A stretch of DNA of 64,000 nucleotides from Chitinophagales bacterium (GTDB lineage: Bacteria > Bacteroidota > Bacteroidia > Chitinophagales > UBA8649): positions 122,280-186,279 of the forward strand of contig JACJYS010000007.1 in assembly GCA_020635995.1 (NCBI GenBank). Direction: 5' to 3'. A program made the position numbers and the translations under genes. How positions within the stretch are numbered: position 1 is the first letter of the stretch; the number at the start of each line of letters is the position of its first letter. Under the pieces are notes generated by a model, which worked only from the letters and a program-made list of their open reading frames with translations, was not told the origin of the DNA and did not search any database. This document shows, in pieces, positions 53,559 through 61,877 of this stretch.

Positions 53559-54356
53559 CTAGTCAATATAATATCCATTTTTACTTGTATCTGCCCATTT
53601 TCCAAATATTTTGTATGAATAACCCAAACTAAAAGACCAATTCATAACTCCAGTACTTGATCTTGCATATACTCTTGGTTTATTATTTATTTGATAATTA
53701 AAATCATAAGCTCTAACATTATAAGGCGTATAATAAAAGGAAGTATTAAAAAATAATTCAGATTTTCTTTTCTTTCCCAGTTCTAATCGTAAATTAACTC
53801 TTGCTCCAAAATTTATAAAAACTTGGTGTAATTTTACCTCAGTTGCTTCCACGCTATAAAAATCCCCATTACTTGAACTAACAGAATAAGATTCATAACC
53901 TGCAAAATCACTATTTCCAGCTATTGCAATTCCAAAATGTGGACCAAAATCAAAATTAAATCTTTTATAATTAAACGGTTTATATAGATACCCCATATTA
54001 AAAAATGTAGCACCTTTTGTAACTATCTTTGAACTTGTAACTTCATCATAGTTTGTGAATCCAAAGCCTGTTTTTATATTCAAGTTTTGAATTGACAATT
54101 CCAACCTATGTTTATTTTTTATGCAATAGCCACCAAAAAAGCGCACATTAATGTGCATTTTATTTCTAATGGATTTATTGTTTAAAAGTTCAGTAGAGTT
54201 TGGTTGGTACTTGTATTTTGAAGTTAAATAAGAATTACCAATTTCTAAGCCAAAATACCCATAATTTCTATGAGTATTTTGGTTCGAATTTGTATTTGTC
54301 TGTGCTAAAAGCAAAGAGCAAAAAAAGATATTTATTATTAGTAATAAATTCTTCAT
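53559..54356 (-). CDS. Outer-membrane beta-barrel-like protein, cassette gene
   Basis: 265 residues from ATG 54356 (MKNLLLIINIF), one base overlapping the previous stop (TAATG). Signal peptide to about residue 20 (LLAQ), then alternating hydrophobic/aromatic strands (GYFGLEIGNSYLTS, FDFGPHFGIAIAG, VFINFGARVNLRLEL, SELFFNTSFYYTP) typical of small outer-membrane barrels. The C-terminus has MNWSFSLGYSYKIFG, a late strand. Cargo or ligand unknown. Partner of the lipoprotein gene upstream in the same cassette. Confidence 0.75.
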   Translation of the reverse strand: MKNLLLIINIFFCSLLLAQTNTNSNQNTHRNYGYFGLEIGNSYLTSKYKYQPNSTELLNNKSIRNKMHINVRFFGGYCIKNKHRLELSIQNLNIKTGFGFTNYDEVTSSKIVTKGATFFNMGYLYKPFNYKRFNFDFGPHFGIAIAGNSDFAGYESYSVSSSNGDFYSVEATEVKLHQVFINFGARVNLRLELGKKRKSELFFNTSFYYTPYNVRAYDFNYQINNKPRVYARSSTGVMNWSFSLGYSYKIFGKWADTSKNGYYID

Positions 54357-55402
54357 TACCATGGCCAAGTTTTATTATTTCTAGTTTTGAAACTTCCTGC
54401 ATCCTTATCATAATGATTAGAATACGTTGAGCTTAAAATTTTAACCGAAGAGCCTGGAGCTCCAGAAATCCCTGTTATACTATTACCATCTACAGATATT
54501 CCTATGCCTGTATAAGTAAAAATAGTATGAACAGCTTTCTTTTTGTTGGTTTTATCTACATCATATTTGTATGATTGAGTAACTGTTGGTGCACCACTTG
54601 GTGTGATTTCTACACTTACTTCTCCCCAAACTCTAATTTCATCAGCTTTTGTTTTCTTCCATTTGTCTTTACGTTTCTTTTTCTTATAGTTAACCGTTTT
54701 CATGCCTGCAGATTTGTGAAAGAATACATTAGTTTGCCAATGCGTTGACTTCATTCTTCTTGAGTTAGATGCAAAATAATCATTATTATGATTGTTTCTA
54801 AAACCATAACCAGCAACCCAAGCTTTCACTTGATATTCCCCATCTATTTGAGGTTTATAAGCAATTAATTTATCATTTATAACTTCTGCCGTGTTATATT
54901 CAATGGTTTTACCTGAATTCTTAAATTCACTTGTTTCGTTGAAATAGCCATCTACGTATACAAATACATATTCATTTTCAACTCTACAAATTAAATTTCC
55001 TACCGAAATTTCACGATTATGGTTTAAAACAGCTGCTAAGTATGGGTCGTCAATTATGAAATCAGCTGAATTATTAAAATCTAACGGTGGTAAATCAAGA
55101 AATTCATCATCATAATTTAAAACCGAATCATAAGATAAAAATCCATAACTATTGTTTAACTCTTCAATATAATTAGGTTGCTCACTTGATATTCCTCTCA
55201 TAAAAACTTCAAAGTCGTCAAAGTTATTAAAGTGCAATCTATTATCTATAATAGAAGGATAAATAATTGATGATTTAAAGTTTTTTGTTAAAATTTCTGT
55301 AGCTTCAGAATTTTGAACATTTTGAATGTCTTCTTTACTACATGAAAACAATGCAATAGTCATAGCAATTATTAATATTGGTATTTGTCTAAAATTTGTC
55401 AT
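54356..55402 (-). CDS. Lipoprotein of unknown function, cassette gene
   Basis: 348 residues. Lipobox ALFSC with Cys21, then an N-terminal acidic helical region (about 25-110), and a beta-rich C-terminal half with basic segments (KKKKRKDKWKKTK) and a GISVDGNSITGISGAP part. No family is recognised. It is the first gene of a two-gene cassette with the barrel protein, coupled by a 1-bp overlap; it probably forms a surface complex with it. The cassette ends GTTAGGCAA and TTGCCTAAC match exactly. A long 250-bp leader precedes it. Confidence 0.7.
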   Translation of the reverse strand: MTNFRQIPILIIAMTIALFSCSKEDIQNVQNSEATEILTKNFKSSIIYPSIIDNRLHFNNFDDFEVFMRGISSEQPNYIEELNNSYGFLSYDSVLNYDDEFLDLPPLDFNNSADFIIDDPYLAAVLNHNREISVGNLICRVENEYVFVYVDGYFNETSEFKNSGKTIEYNTAEVINDKLIAYKPQIDGEYQVKAWVAGYGFRNNHNNDYFASNSRRMKSTHWQTNVFFHKSAGMKTVNYKKKKRKDKWKKTKADEIRVWGEVSVEITPSGAPTVTQSYKYDVDKTNKKKAVHTIFTYTGIGISVDGNSITGISGAPGSSVKILSSTYSNHYDKDAGSFKTRNNKTWPW

Positions 55403-55652
55403 AATTTTACTTTTTTAGTGGAAGTTGGGTAGTCGCATGTCTAGTGCTTTTATTGACTACCTTTCTTCCTGTTTAAAATTTGTTTTTTCTTTTGTTTTTA
55501 AAAGTTTTCTCTTTTTTTGTATTAACTTATTACTAAGTTTTTCTAATTGGATTTTATCAAATCAAAAATTAGAATTTTGTTTTCTTTTGTTATATTTTCC
55601 TTTAAACTCCTTTATTTATTATGTTTTTTAATGTTTATTTTGCGTCTAGCTT
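55403..55652 (-). other. Leader of the lipoprotein cassette
   Basis: 250 bp without a gene on the - strand reading. It contains a GGTAGTC/GACTACC inverted repeat (55428-55434 with 55455-55461), T-rich tracts, and no TAnnTTTG box that I can trust. Probably carries the cassette's own promoter. Confidence 0.4.
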
Positions 55653-55787
55653 TTGCCTAACGGTTTGTGTATGAAGCGTTGGGCATTTCGAAGCACTTTA
55701 CTGTCAAGCCGCTACAAATTTTATTAAATGTAACGCCCTTGAAATTAGCACTATCCGCCCAATGATTTATACACTTTGTTGGCAATA
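55653..55787 (-). repeat. attC-like site 11
   Basis: Boxes TTGCCTAAC (55653-55661) and GTTGGCAATA (55778-55787). Stem GTGTATGAAGCGTTGGGC with GCCCAATGATTTATACAC; wobbles at three places. Confidence 0.85.
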
Positions 55788-55788
55788 G

Positions 55789-57024
55789 TTATTCCTTAGT
55801 AAATTTTATATCAATAAGTTTTTCAAGTAATTTGAATCTAAATTCGATGTAGTTGTTTTTGAAATATGAATCTGATGTCTCATAAGTCGAACCATCGTAG
55901 TATGTTACCTCTGTCTTGAATAGGCTAGTAACATTTTTAGGAAGTTGTTCAACTTTTTGTGTATTAAAGTTAATAGCAACTTCTTTTGTTTCCACTTTTT
56001 CCTTTGTGACATACCTGTATTCATTCCAATTACATCTGCAAGTTGCTTTTCCACGTTTTGCATATGCTTTTGCAACAAACGATATGTCAGTCATACTATT
56101 TGTATATGGTCCACCGTATCCGTGCTTGTCTCCCTTTCCGCTTTCTTTCCAACATTTAACTGAGCTTTTGTCTATTTTCCAACCATCTGCAGCTGAATTT
56201 CTAATATTGAATTGTTTTTCCACATCTTTAGTACTTCCACTTCCTGATGTAGCGTGTACAATATCTGTTTGACCGTTACTTGTTTGTTTTTCTTGGTAAC
56301 TTACTTTGTAATAAACTTTGACTTTTCCAATATTGTTTGGTACAACAACAAATCTTGGATTGTATTTATATATTTTGTCTTTCCCAAATAATCTTTTTTT
56401 ATGAAGTATTACTTCAAATGTATTTATTGTGTCACTACGAAAAACATCTGATTCAGTTAAAGGAATTGAGAACGATATTTTTTTATCACTATATATTGAA
56501 GTTACAGGTACTTTTTTATCGTTAAATATTAGGTAGTTATTTTCATTGTTTAATCTCACACCTTTTATATCGATAGTAATGATTTTGTTCTGGACATTTG
56601 ATATGATTGGTGTTTTATAAAAAGTAGGTGTTGGATACTTGCTAGCCCCTGGGATTCTTGTTACAACATTTTCAATAATTACTGTAGCATCTTCTAATTT
56701 TGTCTGCCAACTTATGCTTTCGTTCTCCAACTTAGCTGAAATAGTATTAATATCGTTTAGAAGAGCCATTTCTTTTTCTGTGAGTTTTTTATCCAAGTCA
56801 TCGGATAAATATTTAATGTTTCCAATTAAATATGAGGTATAATTAGCCAAATTCACATAAAGCGTTCTTTGTTGTTCTGATAAAATATTATTAGCTTTTT
56901 CCAAAGCATTATTTACAGTTTGGTCTAAAGCATTTGCTGAACTTATTAAAGTCCCTGCATCTTGCGCTATTGCATTATTGAAAACTAATAATAATACAGC
57001 GATTAATAATTTTACTTGTTTCAT
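55789..57024 (-). CDS. Exported protein with coiled coil, unknown function, cassette gene
   Basis: 411 residues. Signal peptide to about residue 20 (NAIAQD), a helical segment with possible coiled coil (about 25-120), a beta domain with IPT/TIG-like features (TPIISNVQNKIITIDIKGVRLNN, about 140-225), and a C-terminal part with a CRCN motif (about residues 328-331). No known family. The stop codon is 1 bp from the left attC box and the start 26 bp from the right. A sole gene in its cassette; end boxes GTTGGCAATA and TATTGCCAAC match exactly. Confidence 0.7.
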   Translation of the reverse strand: MKQVKLLIAVLLLVFNNAIAQDAGTLISSANALDQTVNNALEKANNILSEQQRTLYVNLANYTSYLIGNIKYLSDDLDKKLTEKEMALLNDINTISAKLENESISWQTKLEDATVIIENVVTRIPGASKYPTPTFYKTPIISNVQNKIITIDIKGVRLNNENNYLIFNDKKVPVTSIYSDKKISFSIPLTESDVFRSDTINTFEVILHKKRLFGKDKIYKYNPRFVVVPNNIGKVKVYYKVSYQEKQTSNGQTDIVHATSGSGSTKDVEKQFNIRNSAADGWKIDKSSVKCWKESGKGDKHGYGGPYTNSMTDISFVAKAYAKRGKATCRCNWNEYRYVTKEKVETKEVAINFNTQKVEQLPKNVTSLFKTEVTYYDGSTYETSDSYFKNNYIEFRFKLLEKLIDIKFTKE

Positions 57025-57050
57025 AGTTATTATTTTTAATTTTAGTTAAT

Positions 57051-57186
57051 TATTGCCAACGTTTGGCGCTTGGCGCAGTGGCGGATTTCGGAGCACAAAA
57101 CTGTCAATACACCACAAAAGTTGATGCGAGGTAGAATGTTCAATTAACCACGTCACCCGCCATTGAGCCAAACGCCTGTTATGGGC
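57051..57186 (-). repeat. attC-like site 12
   Basis: Boxes TATTGCCAAC (57051-57060) and GTTATGGGC (57178-57186). Stem GGCGCTTGGCGCAGTGG with CCATTGAGCCAAACGCC. The two boxes are not complementary to each other (only AAC pairs), the clearest hybrid site. Confidence 0.85.
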
Positions 57187-57208
57187 TGGCGTTCTGTTCG
57201 TTGCCTGT

Positions 57209-59287
57209 TTATTGTCTTTCAAATTTATATAGTTTGTCTTTATTATAAACGTAAAAGCCGGGGTCAAAATAGTTGTCTGAATAGGCTGCAATCAATAGAA
57301 TTGGATTTTTAATGTTTACTGTTTTTGATTTTGCAACGTCCTTAATTGAATTAAAGTCAGGCTGACTAAAGTGATTGCTACCATTTGGATGGCTATGCCA
57401 ATCACCAACATATATCACTTTATTGTCAAAATGCTGAAAATATTCTTTTGTCTTAATGTTTAACTCCTTGTGGTCAGGCTCAAATTTTGTTGGACTACTT
57501 TTATACTTGTCAGGAACTATTATGTCTGAAATTACAAGGTCAATGTAACTATTTAGGTAACTACCCATTAAAATGCCGCCAAATTCGTTTGGATAGTGTG
57601 CTCTTGAATATTGTTCAATCGTTTCTAATACTGAACTCTCAACAGTCAAGGTTAGATTTAATTCGCTTTGGTTGAATTTAACATCTTCTGATAAACTTAT
57701 GTAATCGTTATCAATAAAACTGTAAAAACTTCTTGGTTGTGCATTCTCAACAAAGAATGAGTTTATCTTTCTAACAGTAAAATTTAGTAGCTGATTAATG
57801 TCAAAATTAGATGCTTCAAAAGTCGGATGCCAACAGCCCGTTCCTTCCCTAAATTCAGGTTCGGTAAAAGTTCCAAATGAATAAAGCATTTGATTCCTTC
57901 GTTCAATAATATTGGAGTTGTCCGAATTGGTCACAAATATCATTTCTCTCGCTTTGTTTGACATTGAGATATAACAAACAAGATTGCTTAATCTCATATC
58001 AGTAAGCATTTGGATGATTTCATTGTTTGCTGTGCAATCAATAATTAAGTCATAAGAGTTTAGCTTATCAAATACTTCCTGATACTTTTCTGATTTTGGT
58101 GAAGTTGCTTTTAGTTCACTAAAAATATTCACTTCAACGAATGGTGAAATGTTTTCAAGTTTTTGTTTTAGCTGAGCTGATTTTGAAAATGAAACTTCTG
58201 TAAAATCATATGAACTGCGACAAATATTGCCTGGCTCCACAATATCAATGTCAGCAAGGTCAATTCTTCTTAAACCTGCCCTTACAAGTATTTCTGATAA
58301 CGTACTTCCAACAGCACCGTTTCCAATAACAAGAGTTTTTCTGCTAGCTAAATTCTTATTCAATGCACCCCTTCCAAAATATCTATCATAAGAAGCATTA
58401 TATGTGTTATCCCAAATTATTTCCCTGCTATATCTATCAATAGTTTGAAGTCCTTTTCTTGAAAAGTCATATCTAGGTATAAGGATAAAATCCCAATGAA
58501 CTTCAAAACCGTCAAGACTTGGAATTTTATACCCGATAGCTAAAAATATATATGGCTCTAATCCATTTGGGTAAAGTCTATAATTGGCAGATGATTTACA
58601 AAAGTTTCTAAAAAAGTCGGAAAAGTCAGGTGGCAATATTTTTGACAAATCACCCCAATTCTTGAAGCGATTTTTCTTTGAGTGAACTGGTTCTTTTTCC
58701 AAAAATACCCAAGCTCCAATATATTTGTCTTTCTTATGGTAGCTGCTTGACCAACTATATTCTGTATTCCCTAAGTTTTGTGCAAGAGCAGTTATTTGAG
58801 TGATTTTGTTTTTATCATTTCTGTGAAAACTTAATACCGAGTATTTGAATTGTCCAAATGGTTTGTCAAAACGAGAAAGGTTAAACTTGTCTTCTTGAAA
58901 TATTAATGTAACAACCCCTTTTGCATCAAATGCAGAGTATTCATAATGTTCGTCATTTACGCCTTTTTCGTAATAATCTCGAACATATGATTTTAATTTT
59001 TCAATCTCTAAGTTAAGTCTAGTAAATGTGTGATTTACAAAGTTTGTATTTAAGCATAACGAGCCGTCAAAATTTTGATGGGGTAGTCCTTCAAAATCTT
59101 TGGTGATAAATTTTATTTCACCTAAAGGGTATACTTCGGGTATATGGACTTGAAAAGTTAACGAGTTGTATAAAATTTCACCTTCGTATCGTTTTTCATC
59201 TTTATTGTATCTAAAGAGCTTTATGATTTCAAACTTTTCAAGTTTACTGAAGTAGTCATTATAGAATGCTAAATCATTCTTGTTCAT
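57209..59287 (-). CDS. E2-E1-JAB fusion protein (ubiquitin-like conjugation/deconjugation), cassette gene
   Basis: 692 residues with three ubiquitin-system-like parts in one chain. An N-terminal E2-like domain (about 1-115) has LPHQNFDGSLCLN, with His70, Asn72 and the predicted catalytic Cys78. A ThiF/E1-like adenylation domain (about 310-500) has GNGAVG (residues 322-327), the acidic DID (346-348), CysTrp-HisPro in GTGCWHPTF with Cys485. A C-terminal JAB/JAMM metalloprotease (about 545-690) has Glu568, HSHP (631-634), Ser641 and Asp644 at the canonical spacing. It could activate and transfer a ubiquitin-like tail and also trim it. It overlaps the PLD-like gene by 14 bp, so the two are coupled; the product likely acts with that partner. 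Confidence 0.85.
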   Translation of the reverse strand: MNKNDLAFYNDYFSKLEKFEIIKLFRYNKDEKRYEGEILYNSLTFQVHIPEVYPLGEIKFITKDFEGLPHQNFDGSLCLNTNFVNHTFTRLNLEIEKLKSYVRDYYEKGVNDEHYEYSAFDAKGVVTLIFQEDKFNLSRFDKPFGQFKYSVLSFHRNDKNKITQITALAQNLGNTEYSWSSSYHKKDKYIGAWVFLEKEPVHSKKNRFKNWGDLSKILPPDFSDFFRNFCKSSANYRLYPNGLEPYIFLAIGYKIPSLDGFEVHWDFILIPRYDFSRKGLQTIDRYSREIIWDNTYNASYDRYFGRGALNKNLASRKTLVIGNGAVGSTLSEILVRAGLRRIDLADIDIVEPGNICRSSYDFTEVSFSKSAQLKQKLENISPFVEVNIFSELKATSPKSEKYQEVFDKLNSYDLIIDCTANNEIIQMLTDMRLSNLVCYISMSNKAREMIFVTNSDNSNIIERRNQMLYSFGTFTEPEFREGTGCWHPTFEASNFDINQLLNFTVRKINSFFVENAQPRSFYSFIDNDYISLSEDVKFNQSELNLTLTVESSVLETIEQYSRAHYPNEFGGILMGSYLNSYIDLVISDIIVPDKYKSSPTKFEPDHKELNIKTKEYFQHFDNKVIYVGDWHSHPNGSNHFSQPDFNSIKDVAKSKTVNIKNPILLIAAYSDNYFDPGFYVYNKDKLYKFERQ

Positions 59288-60020
59288 TGGCGTAACTTCT
59301 TGGAGGTGCTTCAGATACTGGAGGTGCGTCTTGTTTTAGACCATATTGATTTTGCTGTTCTTTTGCTCTTTGTTCTGCAAGTAATTTTTCCCTTGCAAGT
59401 TTTTCCTGTTGAGCTTTTGCTTCTGCTTCTTTTCGCTGTTTTTCTTTTTCTTCAAGTTCTTTTCTGTGGCGTTCTTCTTGCTGCTTAATTATAGATTGTG
59501 TCTGTCTGTATGCTGCTAATTTTTCGGGTGTTAATACATCTTTATGCTCCTTTTCAATTAATGCAAGTTCTGCTTTCTTTTGTGCAGGGTTATGAATGTC
59601 TGCGAAAAAGTTAACGCTAGATTTAAAGCACTCATTAAACTCATTTAATTTTCTGCTAACGGAAACTTCGTCTAATGCTTCTCTGTTAGTTACAGCGTTA
59701 ATTGACCAATTGTAACTACCTGATTTTGCCAACTTGGCATCAATAATGTAGAATTTGTAATGCATAAAGTCACCTTGTTCTGCATCTTCACTTCCTTCCT
59801 TATTAACTGTCGCTCCAAGGTCAATTAGCTTCTGAAAAAGCTCAAATCTGATAATGTTTAATTCATTGCTTGACACAATGACCTTAACATCAACGCCCCT
59901 TTTTCTTGCGTCAATCAACTCATTTATTAAGAATGTATCTGTCAGCCAAGACACAGCGACCTTTATGGAATGTCTAGCACTCCTTATGTCCTTTGAGATT
60001 TCTGTTTGAATGTTGTTCAT
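59274..60020 (-). CDS. PLD-like nuclease-fold protein with long charged tail, cassette gene
   Basis: 248 residues. One HKD motif of the phospholipase-D superfamily: His87-x-Lys89-x4-Asp94 in MHYKFYIID, followed by SGSYNWS (residues 100-106). A single HKD means activity would need a dimer, as in bacterial PLD-family nucleases such as Nuc and BfiI. After about residue 155 comes a strongly charged coiled coil of Glu/Lys/Ala residues (KQQEERHRKELEEKEKQRK) and a short tail PPRSYANEQE. The long flexible C-terminus is a plausible substrate for its E2-E1-JAB partner. It starts 72 bp from the right attC box. Confidence 0.8.
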   Translation of the reverse strand: MNNIQTEISKDIRSARHSIKVAVSWLTDTFLINELIDARKRGVDVKVIVSSNELNIIRFELFQKLIDLGATVNKEGSEDAEQGDFMHYKFYIIDAKLAKSGSYNWSINAVTNREALDEVSVSRKLNEFNECFKSSVNFFADIHNPAQKKAELALIEKEHKDVLTPEKLAAYRQTQSIIKQQEERHRKELEEKEKQRKEAEAKAQQEKLAREKLLAEQRAKEQQNQYGLKQDAPPVSEAPPRSYANEQE

Positions 60021-60092
60021 ATTTTTACTTTTTTAATTGTTTAAATTTGTTGAAAATGTTGTCAGTCTGTTACGGTGTGTTTTGTTACGCTT

Positions 60093-60292
60093 GCCCATAA
60101 CGGTTCGCGTGTTTGCGAAGGAGCGGAGTAGAAAGCACTAAGTTTCAACTTGCACCAACGTGAGCAAAACCATTTTTTTATTTGCTAATTTACATTTTTT
60201 ATGCAAATAAAAAATGGTTTTTGCGACCAAGAAAGCACAAAAGTTCAGTTATGCACTTAACCCGCTCTTTTGCAAACACGATGTTAGCTGTT
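60093..60292 (-). repeat. attC-like site 13
   Basis: Boxes GCCCATAAC (60093-60101) and GTTAGCTGTT (60283-60292). Stem GTGTTTGCGAAGGAGCGG with CCGCTCTTTTGCAAACAC; an extra internal hairpin in the loop makes it the longest site (200 bp). The DUF3800-like stop codon (60284-60286) lies inside the right box. Confidence 0.85.
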
Positions 60293-61075
60293 GTTTTTTT
60301 TTGACATAATTTTTAAGGCTTTCAATGTTGTTTCTTCTTTAATGTCAATGAACCTAAAAAGTCCAGCGGTATTAATTTTAATTAAATTTTCATAACAAGA
60401 AATTGTCAAAGCTGATGTCTCTATGGAATTATTTCCGTTTTGAACTCTATTATTTGAAATTTTTGATTTTCGAAAAATATATCCAAAAAAGTCTGGTAAA
60501 GCTAATAAACTGATTTTTGATTTTTCACAAAATGTCATTTGTTTAAGAACAAAGTCGGCACTTGGAAAATTAAATGCCTCTACATCTTTCTTTCCATAAA
60601 CATTTCTGTCAAAATACATAGATATTTCTTTTGCAATTAGCATAGGAGCAATATCTCTCAAATAGGTATTTAAGGTGGTTATAAAATAAAATAATGCTTG
60701 AAATTCAACTTTATTGAAGTCTAAAATATCATTGTTGAATTTATTTAGAATTTTTGTTGGGTCAAAAAGTCGAGGCTCTAAATATTTATAACAAAAACAA
60801 ATAAGTTGGTTGTCTATAATTAAATCAGTCAAATCTTGGATTAGTAATGTCCGTGGTCTTTTCTCCTTAAAAATTGTTGTTGAGTGAAAAATTTTTGTTT
60901 GTAATTTATGTTTTGAATACAAACTATTCAATTGATAATTTATTTTTTGAATATGCTCTTTTTTGCAAGAAATACCAAAATAATAAATCTCATTTTCAAG
61001 ATCACCATTGTTTTTATGAAACTTAGTCTCATCACAAAAAAGTATAGTGCTAACTCCTTTTAGTAAATTATCCAA
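60284..61075 (-). CDS. DUF3800-like protein, cassette gene
   Basis: 263 residues. An RNase-H-like fold is suggested by the acidic start ILFCDETKFH (Asp15, Glu16) near the N-terminus, a second acidic strand EISMYFDRNVYG in the middle, and LALPDFFGYIF near the C-terminus, the order found in DUF3800 proteins. Function in the family is unclear; some members lie in phage-defence or toxin loci. It is 12 bp after the HEPN gene in the same cassette and ends inside the left attC box. Confidence 0.7.
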   Translation of the reverse strand: MDNLLKGVSTILFCDETKFHKNNGDLENEIYYFGISCKKEHIQKINYQLNSLYSKHKLQTKIFHSTTIFKEKRPRTLLIQDLTDLIIDNQLICFCYKYLEPRLFDPTKILNKFNNDILDFNKVEFQALFYFITTLNTYLRDIAPMLIAKEISMYFDRNVYGKKDVEAFNFPSADFVLKQMTFCEKSKISLLALPDFFGYIFRKSKISNNRVQNGNNSIETSALTISCYENLIKINTAGLFRFIDIKEETTLKALKIMSKKNNS

Positions 61076-61087
61076 TCTTTGAAATAT

Positions 61088-61696
61088 TTATGAACTTGTA
61101 TATGCTTCATTAAATACACTATCAGTATTAAATAGGTCTCTTTGTAAGTTGTCTAACAATTCATAGTCATTTGCCAAGTCCTCATCATTAAATCTAATTA
61201 ATACTCTATTAAGTCCATCTTCGTGCTTAATAACAGTTTTAAATTCGACATATTTATTTTCGTCCATTAAGTGCCAAAAGCAATGTGCATATTTGTTTCG
61301 TATTTGGGAAGCTGTTTTAAGCTGGCTTATTAAAGTGTCAACTTGTTTATCCCATTCTTTTAATGTTTCACTATCTTCAAAGACACATTTTTTAGTTCCA
61401 TTTCCATAAACTTTATAAAAGTCTTTTAGTAATTCAACCTTTTGAGAAAAGCTGCCTGAAGAAATAATGTTATAATAAACCGCTGCAATTTCTGGTAAGT
61501 CATTACAGAAATATTGTTTAAGCACTTCGGTCAGTTGCCACTCTAAGCGATTAAATTCAATTATTATCCATCCAATTTGAGATGCAATTTTGTTTAAGTA
61601 TTCATCTTGTTGTTTTTCGTCTGTCCATTCGGAAAAGTTAGCATCAATGTCGGCTTCAAAAGCGTCAATCGTTTTTTTCTCTTTTTTTTCTCTCAT
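61088..61696 (-). CDS. HEPN-like RNase-fold protein, cassette gene
   Basis: 202 residues, mostly helical. The motif IRNKYAHCFW contains R133-N-K-Y-A-H138, the R-x4-H HEPN RNase signature, in the second half of the domain; a helical first half precedes it (QIGWIIIEFNRLEWQLTEVL). HEPN proteins cut RNA in toxin-antitoxin and abortive-infection systems. Here it precedes a DUF3800-like gene in a two-gene cassette whose end boxes (GTTAGCTGTT and AACAGCTAAC) match exactly. The start is 28 bp from the right box. Confidence 0.75.
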   Translation of the reverse strand: MREKKEKKTIDAFEADIDANFSEWTDEKQQDEYLNKIASQIGWIIIEFNRLEWQLTEVLKQYFCNDLPEIAAVYYNIISSGSFSQKVELLKDFYKVYGNGTKKCVFEDSETLKEWDKQVDTLISQLKTASQIRNKYAHCFWHLMDENKYVEFKTVIKHEDGLNRVLIRFNDEDLANDYELLDNLQRDLFNTDSVFNEAYTSS

Positions 61697-61724
61697 AGTT
61701 ATATTGTTGTCGGTTTTGAAAAAT

Positions 61725-61862
61725 AACAGCTAACGGCCCTGGCTATGGCAAGTGCGGGATTTTGAAGCCGCTTTCTTGTCCGCCTACCGTGATTTTATTT
61801 AGCTGTAATATATTCATTTATAAGCAGTAAACCCGCATTTGCTATAGCCGATGTTGGCACAC
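61725..61862 (-). repeat. attC-like site 14
   Basis: Boxes AACAGCTAAC (61725-61734) and GTTGGCACAC (61853-61862). Stem GGCTATGGCAAGTGCGGG with CCCGCATTTGCTATAGCC, two G-T wobbles. Confidence 0.88.
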
Positions 61863-61877
61863 GTTTTTTCTTTTTTT

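Noticed and set aside
55403..55652. Small + strand coding frame of about 68 codons
   Set aside because: It is T-rich, low in complexity, has no family and lies antisense in the leader of the lipoprotein gene.
57209..60020. CBASS or the known ubiquitin-like (Bil-type) system
   Set aside because: No CD-NTase, no separate ubiquitin-like gene and no effector of the known types; only a PLD-like protein accompanies the fusion. A relation is possible but not shown.
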